32,403 nt of DNA. Source: Gammaproteobacteria bacterium (GTDB lineage Bacteria > Pseudomonadota > Gammaproteobacteria > Pseudomonadales > Azotimanducaceae). A program made the translations under genes and the position numbers. The stretch's first letter is position 1; every line of letters begins with the position of its first letter. Below, piece after piece: positions 1-8,413 of the stretch. The stretch covers positions 1-32,403 of the forward strand of contig JAPPAV010000051.1 in NCBI GenBank assembly GCA_026705345.1, in the 5' to 3' direction. A model generated the notes under the pieces. It saw only the letters and a list, made by a program, of their open reading frames with translations. It was not told the DNA's origin and did not search any database.

Positions 1-17
1 TGTCCGGTGGTGTGGGA

Positions 18-45
18 GGGGTGACGGGCGCAATCCCGTCACCCC
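18..45 (-). terminator. Terminator-like hairpin after the methyltransferase gene
   Basis: A perfect 11-bp inverted repeat (18-28 with 35-45, arms ggggtgacggg and cccgtcacccc) encloses a 6-base loop and lies 11 bases beyond the stop codon of the leftward methyltransferase gene. It would form a very stable GC stem at the end of the leftward operon. There is no T-run on either side, so it is not a classical intrinsic terminator. It may act as an mRNA 3'-end stabiliser or be a small dispersed palindrome. Confidence 0.5.
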
Positions 46-56
46 GACCCGATCGG

Positions 57-980
57 CTACTTGGTCGCCGTCAACTCGAAGACGAGGGGTAGAAAGTCCC
101 CGTCGAAGGGCAACCGCCAGAGTCCGTCGTCACCTTGGGTCATTCCGGAGAATTGCTTGTAAAGGGTTGCCGGGTGTTCGGCGAACGACGTAAGACGCAG
201 GCCGGCGCGCAACAGGGCCGTGAGAATCTCCCCGATGCTGTGGTGCCACTCGTGGCAGGGCGACTCGATGGGCTCGTCGCCAGCATAGGACGGTACCCCG
301 CCCGGGAAAGACAAGCCTTCGGGGTTCGGAAAGTAGCCGTAGCGAACCCGAAGATCCCGGCGCGAGTCGAGGGTCGTCTCGTCGTCGAACACTTGGCTCG
401 TCGGATGGATTTCCAGAAGGTAGAAGAGCCCGCCGGGCTTGAGGTGGCGCGCTACCACCTCGGCCCAGCCTTCGAGGTCGGGAAGCCAGGCGAGGACGCC
501 CATCGCCGTGTAGACGATGTCGAATTCATCGTCGAGGACTCGGGTTAGATCGTAGACGTTCGAACGGATGAAGCTGGCATCGAGACCGACCTGGTCGTTC
601 AGGTCCCGGGCGAGCCGGATGGCATCGTCCGAGATGTCGACGCCGGTGGCCTTCGCGCCGAGCCGTGCCCAGGACAGCGTGTCGAGGCCGAAGTGGCATT
701 GCAGGTGGAGAAGCGACTTGCCGCGAACGTCGCCGACCCGGGCGCGTTCATATCGGTTCAGGGTGATCCGGCCGGCCTTGAAGCCGGCTACGTCGTAGAA
801 ATCGGATTTCGCGTGTACCCGCGTGCGCTCGTTCCAATTCGTGCGATTCAGCCCGATACGCGACGCGACCGCTTCGCGGTCGCCCCGGGAATTCGCTGCG
901 CGAATTCTCTCGGCGGCGGGGCGGCGCTGACCGCTAGGCGACAAAGGAGGGTCTTGTTCCATGGAGGGATCCTCGGTCAT
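57..980 (-). CDS. Class I SAM-dependent methyltransferase with an element-derived N-terminal stretch
   Basis: The 307-residue product has a Rossmann methyltransferase core: motif I LHLQCHFGLDTL (about residues 90-101), an acidic ribose-binding GVDISDD, and a post-motif region around DIVYTAMGVLAWL. This fits the general SAM-binding methyltransferases (Methyltransf_11/25 type). The substrate is not recognisable. Conserved similarity seems to begin near LNRTNWNERT (about residue 44), so the first 40 residues are an extension. Residues 24-39 of that extension are encoded by a palindromic repeat shared with the WaaG-like gene far to the right. ATG at 980 is used here. ATG at 962, with a GAGGA 7 bases upstream, is an equally good start. 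The gene follows the YyaL-like gene by 7 bases and is probably the last gene of its operon. Confidence 0.85.
   Translation of the reverse strand: MTEDPSMEQDPPLSPSGQRRPAAERIRAANSRGDREAVASRIGLNRTNWNERTRVHAKSDFYDVAGFKAGRITLNRYERARVGDVRGKSLLHLQCHFGLDTLSWARLGAKATGVDISDDAIRLARDLNDQVGLDASFIRSNVYDLTRVLDDEFDIVYTAMGVLAWLPDLEGWAEVVARHLKPGGLFYLLEIHPTSQVFDDETTLDSRRDLRVRYGYFPNPEGLSFPGGVPSYAGDEPIESPCHEWHHSIGEILTALLRAGLRLTSFAEHPATLYKQFSGMTQGDDGLWRLPFDGDFLPLVFELTATK
865..909 (-). repeat. Double-hairpin palindromic repeat, copy A, inside the methyltransferase gene
   Basis: Two adjacent dyads are seen on the plus strand. The first is gcgaccgc/gcggtcgc (865-872 with 876-883, loop ttc). The second is gggaattcgc/gcgaattctc (887-896 with 900-909, loop tgc, one G-T pair). 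Read on the minus strand the whole unit matches 26955-26999 almost base for base, with 31 of the first 32 positions identical and then a short indel in the second hairpin. Here it is in frame and encodes residues 24-39 of the methyltransferase. The shape is like REP or RPE-type intragenic palindromes. The family is not identified. Confidence 0.85.
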
Positions 981-987
981 GTTGCGG

Positions 988-3063
988 TTACGCGGTGGCC
1001 TTCTTGAATTGGGCGAAGTCGGTGATCGGTGCCGAACACTGCAAGCCGTTGCACAGGTAGGCCGAGATGGGCGATGCAGCTTCCTCCGAGACCAAGCGCA
1101 ACGGACTTGGCCGGGGCAGGTAGGCCGGCAACCGTTCGGCGTCGTCCGGGATCCCGTAGACGACGCGGGAAGGCCGGTAGCCGGCCCGGGCGGCGGTTAG
1201 CCACTCGCCGATCGCCGGTCCCGGTCCACGAACGATCACCAGTTCCGCGGGATACCGATGCTCCTCCACGGCCGTGAGGAGCGTGCAGTGGCTCGCGGCA
1301 TGCAGGGCGATGAAGCCCCGGGCCCAATCGACGGTTCGCTCGGCAGCGTCGAGGTAGCGGGGCTCGCCGAGGAGGTGTCCGAGCCCCAGCAACGCCCTCG
1401 CGGCGATTCCGTTGCCGGGGGGCATGGCGTCGTCGGTCGTCGGTTTGGGGCGGTGGATGAGCTTTTCGTGATCGTGGGCAGTGAAGAAAAACGCACCAGT
1501 TTCGGGATCCTGGAATCGTTCCAGCAGTTCGTCGCCGAGGAAGGTGGCAAAGTCCAGGTCTTCGTCGCGCCATTGGACCGACAGCAGCGACAGGACGCCA
1601 TGCAACATGTTTGCGTAGTCGTCCAGATACCCCGGGTACTTGGCGTTGCCCTCCTTCCAAGTTGCGAACAAACGTCCGTCCTGGACCATTCGTGTGCGTA
1701 TGAAGTCAGCGGCGCGGGCTGCCGAGTCGATCCAGGACGGTTCGCCTAGCCGCATACCCGCCTTCGCCATGCCGTGAATCGCCAGGCCGTTCCAGGCGGC
1801 CAGCACCTTCTCGTCCTTGCCGGGCGGCGGACGCTTGGCGCGTTCGGCGAAGAGTTTGGCCTTCGCGCTCGCGAGTAGCGCCGCGGCGGGGTCTTCCTCG
1901 AGGTAGAGCCGTTCGACGACTGACCGCCAGGCATCGCGCCGGTGGAGGTTCCACTTGCCCTCGAAGTTCGGTGGCTTGTCGAGTCCGTAGAGCGTCTCGA
2001 CGACAAGGTATTCGTCCTCGGTCAGGGTCCGCTTCACGGCATCCCGCCGCCAGACGTAGAACTTGCCTTCCACGCCCTCGCTGTCGGCGTCCTGGGCGGC
2101 GAAGTAGCCGCCTTCGGGATGTTGCATCTCTCGCGTCATCCAGCCGGCCGTTTCGCGCACCGCGTCGGCGAACAGCGGGTCCGAGCCGAGTCCCAAGGCG
2201 TCCGAATAGAGAGCCAGCAGCGAGCCGTTGTCGTAGAGCATCTTCTCGAAGTGCGGAATCATCCATTGGCGGTCCGTGGAGTACCGGCAGAAGCCCCCGC
2301 CTAGGTGATCGTAGATGCCGCCCCGTGCCATCTTGGTCAGCGTGGTCATGACCATGTTCAGGGCTTCCCGGTCGGGCTCGAGCGAGAGGTCGGCGTGAAT
2401 TCGCGCCCAATGTCTGAGGAGGCGCTCGATGGCTGTCGGCATCGGGAACTTCGGTGTCGAACCGAAGCCGCCTTCGGACGCGTCGTACATGGCCGCGAGT
2501 TGCTCGCGCGCGCTCGCCAGCAACGATTCATCGTCCTCTTCGGATTCGTGCTCGAGTTGCTCCAGGTTCGCGAATGCCGCCGCAAGTTGCTCGCCGTGGC
2601 TCGCCACCTCGTCACGCTTGGCAGCGTAGCGTTCGCTGATGCGCATCAGGAGGTCGGTGAAGCCGGGTAGGCCGTACCGGGGCTGCCGGGGAAAATACGT
2701 GCCGGTGAAGAACGGCAGGAGCGTCGGCGGGTCGAGAAACACCGTCAACGGCCAGCCTCCCGCCTGCCGGTTCAGCAACTGGTGGCTCAACTGGTAGATG
2801 CGGTCCAGATCCGGCCGTTCCTCGCGGTCGACCTTGATGTTGACGAAGCGGGCGTTCATCACACCCGCGGTGGCTTCATCCTCGAATGACTCGTGGGCCA
2901 TGACGTGACACCAATGGCAGGACGAATAGCCGATGGAGAGCAGAATCGGCAGATTCTCCGAGCGGGCGCGGTCGATGGCTTCCTCGCCCCACGGGTACCA
3001 GTCCACCGGATTGTCCGCATGTTGCCGAAGGTAGGGACTCGTCTCCCGGGCGAGCCGGTTCAT
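988..3063 (-). CDS. DUF255 thioredoxin-domain protein (YyaL/SSP411 family)
   Basis: The 691-residue product starts [20 protein letters not shown] and carries SSCHWCHVM at about residues 47-55, the N-terminal signature of the DUF255/YyaL (spermatogenesis-associated protein 20-like) family. The N-terminal thioredoxin-like domain is followed by a long alpha/alpha-toroid resembling N-acylglucosamine 2-epimerase folds ([33 protein letters not shown], then AAWNGLAI). Length is normal for the family. The biochemical role is not established; a redox or carbohydrate-related role is often suggested. The ATG is 3 bases past the desaturase stop codon, so the two are probably translated together. Confidence 0.93.
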   Translation of the reverse strand: MNRLARETSPYLRQHADNPVDWYPWGEEAIDRARSENLPILLSIGYSSCHWCHVMAHESFEDEATAGVMNARFVNIKVDREERPDLDRIYQLSHQLLNRQAGGWPLTVFLDPPTLLPFFTGTYFPRQPRYGLPGFTDLLMRISERYAAKRDEVASHGEQLAAAFANLEQLEHESEEDDESLLASAREQLAAMYDASEGGFGSTPKFPMPTAIERLLRHWARIHADLSLEPDREALNMVMTTLTKMARGGIYDHLGGGFCRYSTDRQWMIPHFEKMLYDNGSLLALYSDALGLGSDPLFADAVRETAGWMTREMQHPEGGYFAAQDADSEGVEGKFYVWRRDAVKRTLTEDEYLVVETLYGLDKPPNFEGKWNLHRRDAWRSVVERLYLEEDPAAALLASAKAKLFAERAKRPPPGKDEKVLAAWNGLAIHGMAKAGMRLGEPSWIDSAARAADFIRTRMVQDGRLFATWKEGNAKYPGYLDDYANMLHGVLSLLSVQWRDEDLDFATFLGDELLERFQDPETGAFFFTAHDHEKLIHRPKPTTDDAMPPGNGIAARALLGLGHLLGEPRYLDAAERTVDWARGFIALHAASHCTLLTAVEEHRYPAELVIVRGPGPAIGEWLTAARAGYRPSRVVYGIPDDAERLPAYLPRPSPLRLVSEEAASPISAYLCNGLQCSAPITDFAQFKKATA

Positions 3064-3066
3064 GGG

Positions 3067-4182
3067 CTAGGGCGTCTCGCGAGTACGCGAGCCGTTTGCG
3101 TGGGTCGACGGGGAAGTGGCTTCGCGTCCCGCCGGCGGACATTCGGGAACGAACCGGTAGGTAGGATCGGCGATGCACCTTTTGCGCAGTTCCAGAAGTT
3201 CCCGCCAGGTCGCCACGAGCCCGTGGGTGGCGGGCGGCAGGTCGTGTTCGATCGCACGGCGCAGCTTAGGCAGGTTGTAGAAAGGAACGGCCGGGTACAT
3301 GTGGTGTTCGAGGTGGTACTGCATGTTCCAGTAGTAGAACGCGGGAAGCCAGGAGCAGGTGAAGGTCCGGGTGTTCTGGCGGAAGTCCGGAATGTCCGGG
3401 TTCAAGCCATAGTGCTGGGGCCGTCCGCAAAGCAGCCCCAACCAACTGCAGTAGAACGTGCCGAAGGTGAAGACAACGATCAGGAACGCGTGCCCGGAAA
3501 GAATGAAGACCAGCGCCAGCGAGGCGTGGCCGGCCAGCAACGTTCGGGCCCAGTTGCGGTGCCGGCGACGTAGCGGCTCGTTCGACCCCGGCAGCACGTG
3601 GTTGTACCAGTCGCCCCGGATTTCGCCCCGGGCATGGCGCCAGACGAGTTTCAGTCTCTGCCAGGTCGCATTGGGATCCCACGCGAGGACGCCTATCCAG
3701 AACCGCCACCGCCGCAGGCTGAACCGTATGGGCAGGGGCACTTCCCCGTCGTAGTCGCCGTGGCAGGTGGCCTGGTGATGAATGGCGTGGCTCTCCTGGT
3801 ACCAGATGTAGTCCGACCAACTGATGAAGGCGTAGACCCTTTCGAAGAACGCGTTCAATGCCCTCGATTTGAATACGGTTCGGTGCTGCAGCTCGTGGAC
3901 GGCGATCAATCCCATGAACGGTCCGATGGTTCCGTGAACGAATAGTGCCGCGACAAGCAACACAACCGCCCACGGCCAGTTGCCGACGTCGATGTTCAGG
4001 AACGCAAGGTAGGCTAGCGCTCCCGTAACGAAGAAGAGGCCCAGGTGGCAGATTGTCTGCATCCAACCGCTCAGATCGTTGCGCTGCATGAGTTCGGCGA
4101 GCACCGCCCGGTCGATTGGGCTGCGGTACCAGTCGATCTTGAAGTCCGAAGCGAACGGCTCCTTAGTCGTGGTCGATTCCAT
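3067..4182 (-). CDS. Membrane fatty acid desaturase family protein
   Basis: This is a polytopic membrane protein with the three histidine boxes of the fatty acid desaturase/hydroxylase superfamily: HELQH (H-x3-H), HAIHH (H-x2-HH) and HLEHH (H-x2-HH, followed by MYPAVPFYNLPKL). These would bind a di-iron centre. Hydrophobic segments occur near LGLFFVTGALAYLAFL, NWPWAVVLLVAALFVHG, LLAGHASLALVFIL and LIVVFTFGTFYCSW. The family uses O2 to desaturate or hydroxylate lipid chains. The substrate is not determinable, and a hydroxylase is possible. I use ATG 4182 (371 residues), with GGAG 12 bases upstream. A TTG at 4203 would add seven residues. It is the first gene of the leftward group and is divergent from rppH. 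Confidence 0.88.
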   Translation of the reverse strand: MESTTTKEPFASDFKIDWYRSPIDRAVLAELMQRNDLSGWMQTICHLGLFFVTGALAYLAFLNIDVGNWPWAVVLLVAALFVHGTIGPFMGLIAVHELQHRTVFKSRALNAFFERVYAFISWSDYIWYQESHAIHHQATCHGDYDGEVPLPIRFSLRRWRFWIGVLAWDPNATWQRLKLVWRHARGEIRGDWYNHVLPGSNEPLRRRHRNWARTLLAGHASLALVFILSGHAFLIVVFTFGTFYCSWLGLLCGRPQHYGLNPDIPDFRQNTRTFTCSWLPAFYYWNMQYHLEHHMYPAVPFYNLPKLRRAIEHDLPPATHGLVATWRELLELRKRCIADPTYRFVPECPPAGREATSPSTHANGSRTRETP

Positions 4183-4615
4183 TGCGGCAAGGGCTCCAGG
4201 CAAGGGCCCGGACGTGATCCGGTGCGTTGGACGATTGCTCCGTCAGCACCGTAGAGACTTGGGCTGTTTCGGTCAACCGTGCGCCTGTGTGGGCAGCCGA
4301 GCCGCCGCGAAGGAGCATGGTCCGTTTCAAAACGGAACCGAGTTGCGTTCATTGGCCGCGGAACAGTTCGCCGAATCGCATGACACTGTTGACATGATCG
4401 GTGCATAAACACCTCGCCTCGCGCATCGCGAGAGCGCATCTTGACCAGGCTGGCAACTAGGCGTTTCACGCAGCATTGTGGAACAATCTGTGGATGGAAG
4501 GACGCTCGGACAATCTGGGAGGCTGCAGGATTACCCGCGTGGGCGGCACTTCCGACGGTCGCTTGGGGCGGCTTGGGCGGGGGCGAGACGCGCTGCCTGA
4601 GGGGGGACGGATTTC
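4183..4615. promoter_or_regulatory. Divergent intergenic control region between the desaturase gene and rppH
   Basis: This stretch of about 430 bases has no credible gene; short ORFs crossing it show no family signature. It must hold the start signals for two divergent operons. Visible structure: a dyad at 4321-4336 (separate entry); a perfect 6-bp palindrome with a 3-base loop, ctcgcg/cgcgag, at 4418-4432; and an ACAATCTG 8-mer occurring twice between 4470 and 4530. A TTGACA at 4389-4394 has no convincing -10 box at 16-18 bases. AGGGGGG just before 4616 is the rppH ribosome site. Confidence 0.5.
4321..4336. promoter_or_regulatory. Operator-like dyad in the divergent region
   Basis: A perfect 7-bp inverted repeat with a 2-base centre (tccgttt-ca-aaacgga) lies about 140 bases before the desaturase ATG and 280 bases before rppH. 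Size and symmetry suit a homodimeric regulator of the TetR or MarR type, but no regulator gene is adjacent and there is no second copy to support it. Confidence 0.3.
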
Positions 4616-5131
4616 GTGGCCCTAGACCGCGACGGTTTCAGGCCCAATGTGGGCATCGTCCTGCACAATGATCGCGGCCAGGTGTTCTGGGGACGCCGCG
4701 TTGGCGGTTTCGATGCTTGGCAGTTTCCGCAGGGCGGAATCGAACGGGGGGAGTCCATCGAGCAAGCTCTCTACCGGGAGTTGTACGAGGAAGTGGGGCT
4801 CGACGAGAGCGACGTCGAGATCCGCTGCCGTACCCGGGGCTGGTTGCGCTACCGCACGCCGGAGGGACTTCGCCGGCGAGACTCGACGCCGGGGTTCCTG
4901 GGCCAAAAACAGAAGTGGTTCCTGCTTCGGATGCTTGCCGACGATGCGGCGGTTTGCACCGAGACCGAAAAGCCGGAATTCGACGGCTGGCGCTGGGTCA
5001 GCTACTGGTATCCGGTGGGCCAGGTGATTGCCTTCAAGCGCGGCGTCTACCGGCGGGCACTCCGCGAACTGGCATCGGCGTTGACCGTCGCCGCCGACCC
5101 CGACGGCGAACCGGCCGGAGCGACTGGCTAG
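4616..5131 (+). CDS. rppH: RNA 5'-pyrophosphohydrolase RppH (Nudix)
   Basis: RppH removes pyrophosphate from the 5' end of triphosphorylated mRNA and so triggers RNase E decay. The 171-residue product begins [13 protein letters not shown], the typical RppH N-terminus, and carries a complete Nudix box from G40 to L62 (G-x5-E46, R54-E55, E58-E59-x-G61). [16 protein letters not shown] and KRGVYRRAL near the end are also RppH-like. The start is GTG 4616, with an AGGGGGG ribosome site about 9 bases upstream. The C-terminal 20 residues are low-complexity. ptsP follows 9 bases after the stop, the arrangement found in enterobacteria and pseudomonads, so the two are likely one transcript. Confidence 0.95.
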   Translation: MALDRDGFRPNVGIVLHNDRGQVFWGRRVGGFDAWQFPQGGIERGESIEQALYRELYEEVGLDESDVEIRCRTRGWLRYRTPEGLRRRDSTPGFLGQKQKWFLLRMLADDAAVCTETEKPEFDGWRWVSYWYPVGQVIAFKRGVYRRALRELASALTVAADPDGEPAGATG

Positions 5132-5140
5132 ACACCGCCG

Positions 5141-7432
5141 ATGCTCGACGCATTGAGACAGATCGTCCAGGACGTGGGTGCCGCGTCGGGTTTCCGGGCG
5201 GCATTGGACCTGCTTGTCGCCCGGGTGTCGATGATTCTCGATGCCGAGGTCTGTTCGATCTACCTTCGCGACCGACACACGCGCCGTTTCGTCTTCGTCG
5301 CCAACGAGGGGCTCAACGCGGAAATGATGGGACGCGTTTCCTTGGGCTCCGACGAAGGGGTAGTGGGGCTGGTCGCGGAGCGCGCAGAGCCGATCAACCT
5401 GGACAACGCCCCGGACCACGAGCGCTACCACAAGGTACTGGGCATGGGCGAGGAGTCCTTCCGGGCGTTCCTCGGGGTGCCCGTCATCCACGTCCGGGAG
5501 GTGCTCGGGGTGCTCGTCGTACAGGATCGCGAGTCGCGTCGCTACCTCGAGGAAGAGGTCGCGTTCCTGGTCACCCTCGCGGCGCAGGTGGCGGGGCTCG
5601 TCGCCCATGCCGAGGCCACGGGTGACGTCGATGACCTGTTCCCGGGTGCTGACGGTGCGGAAGAGCGCGAGGCCCGTTTTCACGGCATCCCGGGTGTTGC
5701 AGGCGTTGGCATCGGTACCGCCTACGTGGTGCTGCCCGCGGCACGGATGGAGTTGGTGACGGATCGGGAAGCGGAAGACGTGGAAACCGAACTCGCGCTT
5801 TTCGACCGCGCGATCGGGCAGGCGCGCGACGACATCGAACGCATCAATGCGCAGATGGCCAAGAACCTGGGGCCGGAGGAGCGTGAACTCTTCGACGCCT
5901 ATCTGCACATGCTCGACGACGGTGCCCTGGCCGGCGATGTCCGGGAAGGCATTCGCGAGGGGCAGTGGGCCCAGGGGGCGCTGAAACATGCGATCCTCGA
6001 GCAGGCCGCAACGTTCGAGCGGATGCAGGATTCCTACCTTCGGGAGCGTTCCGCCGACGTGCGCGAACTCGGCCAGAGGGTGCTCGCTAACCTCCAGGAG
6101 ATCCGCGACCCCCGGGGATCGTATCCCGAGGACATGATTCTCGTCGCGGACGAACTGACCGCCCCCATGATGGCCGACCTGCCCATCGAGCGACTGCGCG
6201 GCATTGTCTCCCTTAAAGGGTCGCGCAACTCCCACGGCGCGATTCTCGCCGACGCGTTGGGCATTCCGACGGTGATGGGTGCGGTCAACGTGCCCATCTA
6301 CGAACTCGAGAACCGAACCGTGGTCGTCGATGGACACTATGGCGAGGTGTTCGTGAACCCCAGTTCGCCGGTTCGCGATCTGTACGAGACCTTTCAGGAA
6401 GAGGAAGAGGAGTTCGCCAGGGAACTCGAGACGCTGCGCGACCAGCCGAGCGTTACCCGGGACGGCCATCGCATCAACCTCTGGGTGAACATCGGCCTAG
6501 TGAGCGAAATCACCCGTTCCCTGGACCGCGGTGCGGAGGGGATCGGCCTCTTCCGCACGGAGGTGCCCTTCGCGGTCGGCGATCGATTTCCCACGGAAGA
6601 GGAACAGCGGGTCATCTACCGCGAGCACATGGAGGCGTTCGACCCACGCCCCGTGACCATGCGCACCTTGGACATCGGCGGCGACAAGCCGCTGTCCTAT
6701 TTCCCCATCGAAGAGGAGAACCCGTTTCTCGGTTGGCGGGGCATTCGCGTCACCCTCGATCACCCGGAGATTTTCCTCGCCCAGGTGCGCGCCATGATCA
6801 AGGCCAGTGCGGGGCTCGAGTGCATCCTGCGCATCATGTTGCCGATGGTTAGCCGATTGGAGCAGGTGGAGGATGCCAAGGCGTTGATCCACCGCGCCTA
6901 CGAGGAGGTCCGGGAGGAAGGCCACGACGTCAAGGAGCCCCTAATCGGCGTGATGATCGAGGTACCGGGCGCCATCTACCTGATCCGCGAGTTCGCCCGG
7001 GCCGTGGATTTCGTGGCCGTCGGCTCCAACGACCTGACGCAGTACCTGCTGGCGGTCGACCGCAACAATTCCCGGGTTGCGGAACTCTTCGAGGAAGTGC
7101 ACCCGTCGATGCTCCAGGCACTTCGGGAGATCGCCAAGGCCTGCCATGCGGAAGGCAAACCCGTCGGCATATGCGGCGAACTCGCGGGCACGCCGGAGGG
7201 GGCCGTCCTGTGCGTCGGGATGGGCTACGACGTGCTGTCGATGAACGCCGCGAACCTGCCGCGGGTCAAGTGGGTGATCCGCCAGGTGTCGCTGATCGAC
7301 TGCCGGCGAATACTCGCCCGCGCGCTCAGGATGCGATCGAACAGCGAAATCCTCGACTTCGTGCGGGACCAGCTAGTCGGCGCCGGGCTCGACCGCGCCG
7401 TTCCTCACCATGAAGTGCCGATTAGTTTTTGA
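5141..7432 (+). CDS. ptsP: Phosphoenolpyruvate-protein phosphotransferase PtsP (EI-Ntr)
   Basis: First enzyme of the nitrogen-related PTS: autophosphorylates with PEP and passes phosphate to NPr, then PtsN. The 763 residues match the family length (E. coli about 748). Residues 1-170 form a GAF domain (SGFRAALDLLV, EVCSIYLRD), the proposed sensor of glutamine/2-oxoglutarate balance. The EI N-terminal helical domain follows to about 310. The phosphohistidine is H365 in SRNSHGAILADALGIPTVMG. In the PEP-binding barrel, EGIGLFRTEV contains R472 and GICGELAG contains C678, the conserved barrel arginine and active-site cysteine. All key residues are present. No npr or ptsN genes are in this window. 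Confidence 0.96.
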   Translation: MLDALRQIVQDVGAASGFRAALDLLVARVSMILDAEVCSIYLRDRHTRRFVFVANEGLNAEMMGRVSLGSDEGVVGLVAERAEPINLDNAPDHERYHKVLGMGEESFRAFLGVPVIHVREVLGVLVVQDRESRRYLEEEVAFLVTLAAQVAGLVAHAEATGDVDDLFPGADGAEEREARFHGIPGVAGVGIGTAYVVLPAARMELVTDREAEDVETELALFDRAIGQARDDIERINAQMAKNLGPEERELFDAYLHMLDDGALAGDVREGIREGQWAQGALKHAILEQAATFERMQDSYLRERSADVRELGQRVLANLQEIRDPRGSYPEDMILVADELTAPMMADLPIERLRGIVSLKGSRNSHGAILADALGIPTVMGAVNVPIYELENRTVVVDGHYGEVFVNPSSPVRDLYETFQEEEEEFARELETLRDQPSVTRDGHRINLWVNIGLVSEITRSLDRGAEGIGLFRTEVPFAVGDRFPTEEEQRVIYREHMEAFDPRPVTMRTLDIGGDKPLSYFPIEEENPFLGWRGIRVTLDHPEIFLAQVRAMIKASAGLECILRIMLPMVSRLEQVEDAKALIHRAYEEVREEGHDVKEPLIGVMIEVPGAIYLIREFARAVDFVAVGSNDLTQYLLAVDRNNSRVAELFEEVHPSMLQALREIAKACHAEGKPVGICGELAGTPEGAVLCVGMGYDVLSMNAANLPRVKWVIRQVSLIDCRRILARALRMRSNSEILDFVRDQLVGAGLDRAVPHHEVPISF

Positions 7433-7462
7433 TCGGTCCGAAACCCCGTCGTGGATGCACGG

Positions 7463-8413
7463 CTAGATGGGCGGACAGGTATCGATGCGTTCCCACTTTT
7501 CCGCGCGTCGTCTCATAGTGAAGGTCTCGTCAAGTCCGTAGTCGGCGACTAGCCGGAGGGCGTCCTTGTCCTCGTCAAGGTAATGCGCCAGCACGGCAGC
7601 TGGGTATGACTTGTCGGACTCACTCGCCGGATAGTCGGCGAGTATCTTTTCCGCGCGCGTCGGCGCGGTGCGGGCAAGAACCTCCAACAGGTCGTCGAAC
7701 AACATGTTGCCGTGATCGTACATGCCGTTTGCGGCGAACCACGCGATTGCCTCGTCGGGGTTGATCTCGGCCCAGCCCGCGGCAATGTCTCCTTTGTCCC
7801 ATGTGTCGTCGGCGAACAGCACGATAGCCTTCTCGGGGTTGTTGGTTGCCAGGGCCCGGGCAAAGTCGAAGGCGGCGTCATCGTCGGTGTCGGGCAATGA
7901 CTCCACGAGCGCGGCAGCGGCATCCACGTTCCGCCGGGCGAGGTTGTTGACCGCGGCCTCGACAAGCTCGTCGTGGGATGGATGTCCCGCGTGGCGGTCG
8001 AGCCAGGCCGAAATGGCGGCGGAGTCTCCTGGCAGGTTCTCCGCGACATGCAGCAGGAACAACGCCTGCCTGGTCCCTCGGAAACCGGCGGCGATGTCGG
8101 CGGCGAGATCGGGATCGGCTTGACCGAGGTGTCGCGCCAGGGGTACGAGCCGGTCGTCGTCGGGGCCATCCTCCGACAGCCCGGTGTTCACGGTCTCGAG
8201 GAGGGCGCGTTCTTGGCCGGAAACCCCCAACGCGCGCGGGAGTTGCTCTTGCTCGGATTGCCCGGGTGCGGATGCAGACCGCTGTTCGCCCTCTTGTCGT
8301 CTCTCCGTCACCGTCGCGCCGCCGTCCGACAGCCCGCTGCCGGCCAGATAGCCGATGCAGCCCGCAGCACAGGCGGCCAGACCAATCAGAACTGCGGCGC
8401 GCGACCGTGACAT
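7463..8413 (-). CDS. Membrane-anchored helical-repeat protein of unknown function (paralogue 2)
   Basis: The reading frame stays open to 8914, but the likely start is ATG 8413, which overlaps the upstream stop codon as TGATG; this gives 316 residues. The N-terminus MSRSRAAVLIGLAACAAGC is a signal or anchor sequence. LAAC (C15) and AAGC (C19) are both possible lipoprotein cysteines. After a low-complexity linker (about residues 30-60) come repeated helical hairpins rich in Ala/Leu with NPD/NPE turns (NPEKAIVLF, NPDEAIAWF), resembling Sel1/TPR-like or HEAT-like solenoids. The C-terminus (DALRLVADYG, then ERIDTCPP) matches that of the neighbouring gene, so the pair arose by duplication. A periplasmic scaffold role would be inference only. 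Confidence 0.75.
   Translation of the reverse strand: MSRSRAAVLIGLAACAAGCIGYLAGSGLSDGGATVTERRQEGEQRSASAPGQSEQEQLPRALGVSGQERALLETVNTGLSEDGPDDDRLVPLARHLGQADPDLAADIAAGFRGTRQALFLLHVAENLPGDSAAISAWLDRHAGHPSHDELVEAAVNNLARRNVDAAAALVESLPDTDDDAAFDFARALATNNPEKAIVLFADDTWDKGDIAAGWAEINPDEAIAWFAANGMYDHGNMLFDDLLEVLARTAPTRAEKILADYPASESDKSYPAAVLAHYLDEDKDALRLVADYGLDETFTMRRRAEKWERIDTCPPI

Noticed and set aside
3608-3640. Partial match to the palindromic repeat (gtcgccccgg followed by atttcgc) in the desaturase gene
   Set aside because: Only a short part matches, there is no second dyad, and the codons encode GEIRGDWYN, which fits the protein's own sequence. Probably chance.
4389-4409. TTGACA followed by CATAAA as a promoter for rppH
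   Set aside because: The boxes are only 9 bases apart, too close for a sigma-70 promoter, and no better -10 is at the right distance.
4622-6469. Open frame of 615 codons on the minus strand
   Set aside because: It is antisense to rppH and ptsP, both of which have complete catalytic motifs; its His/Val/Arg-rich translation is typical of a shadow frame.
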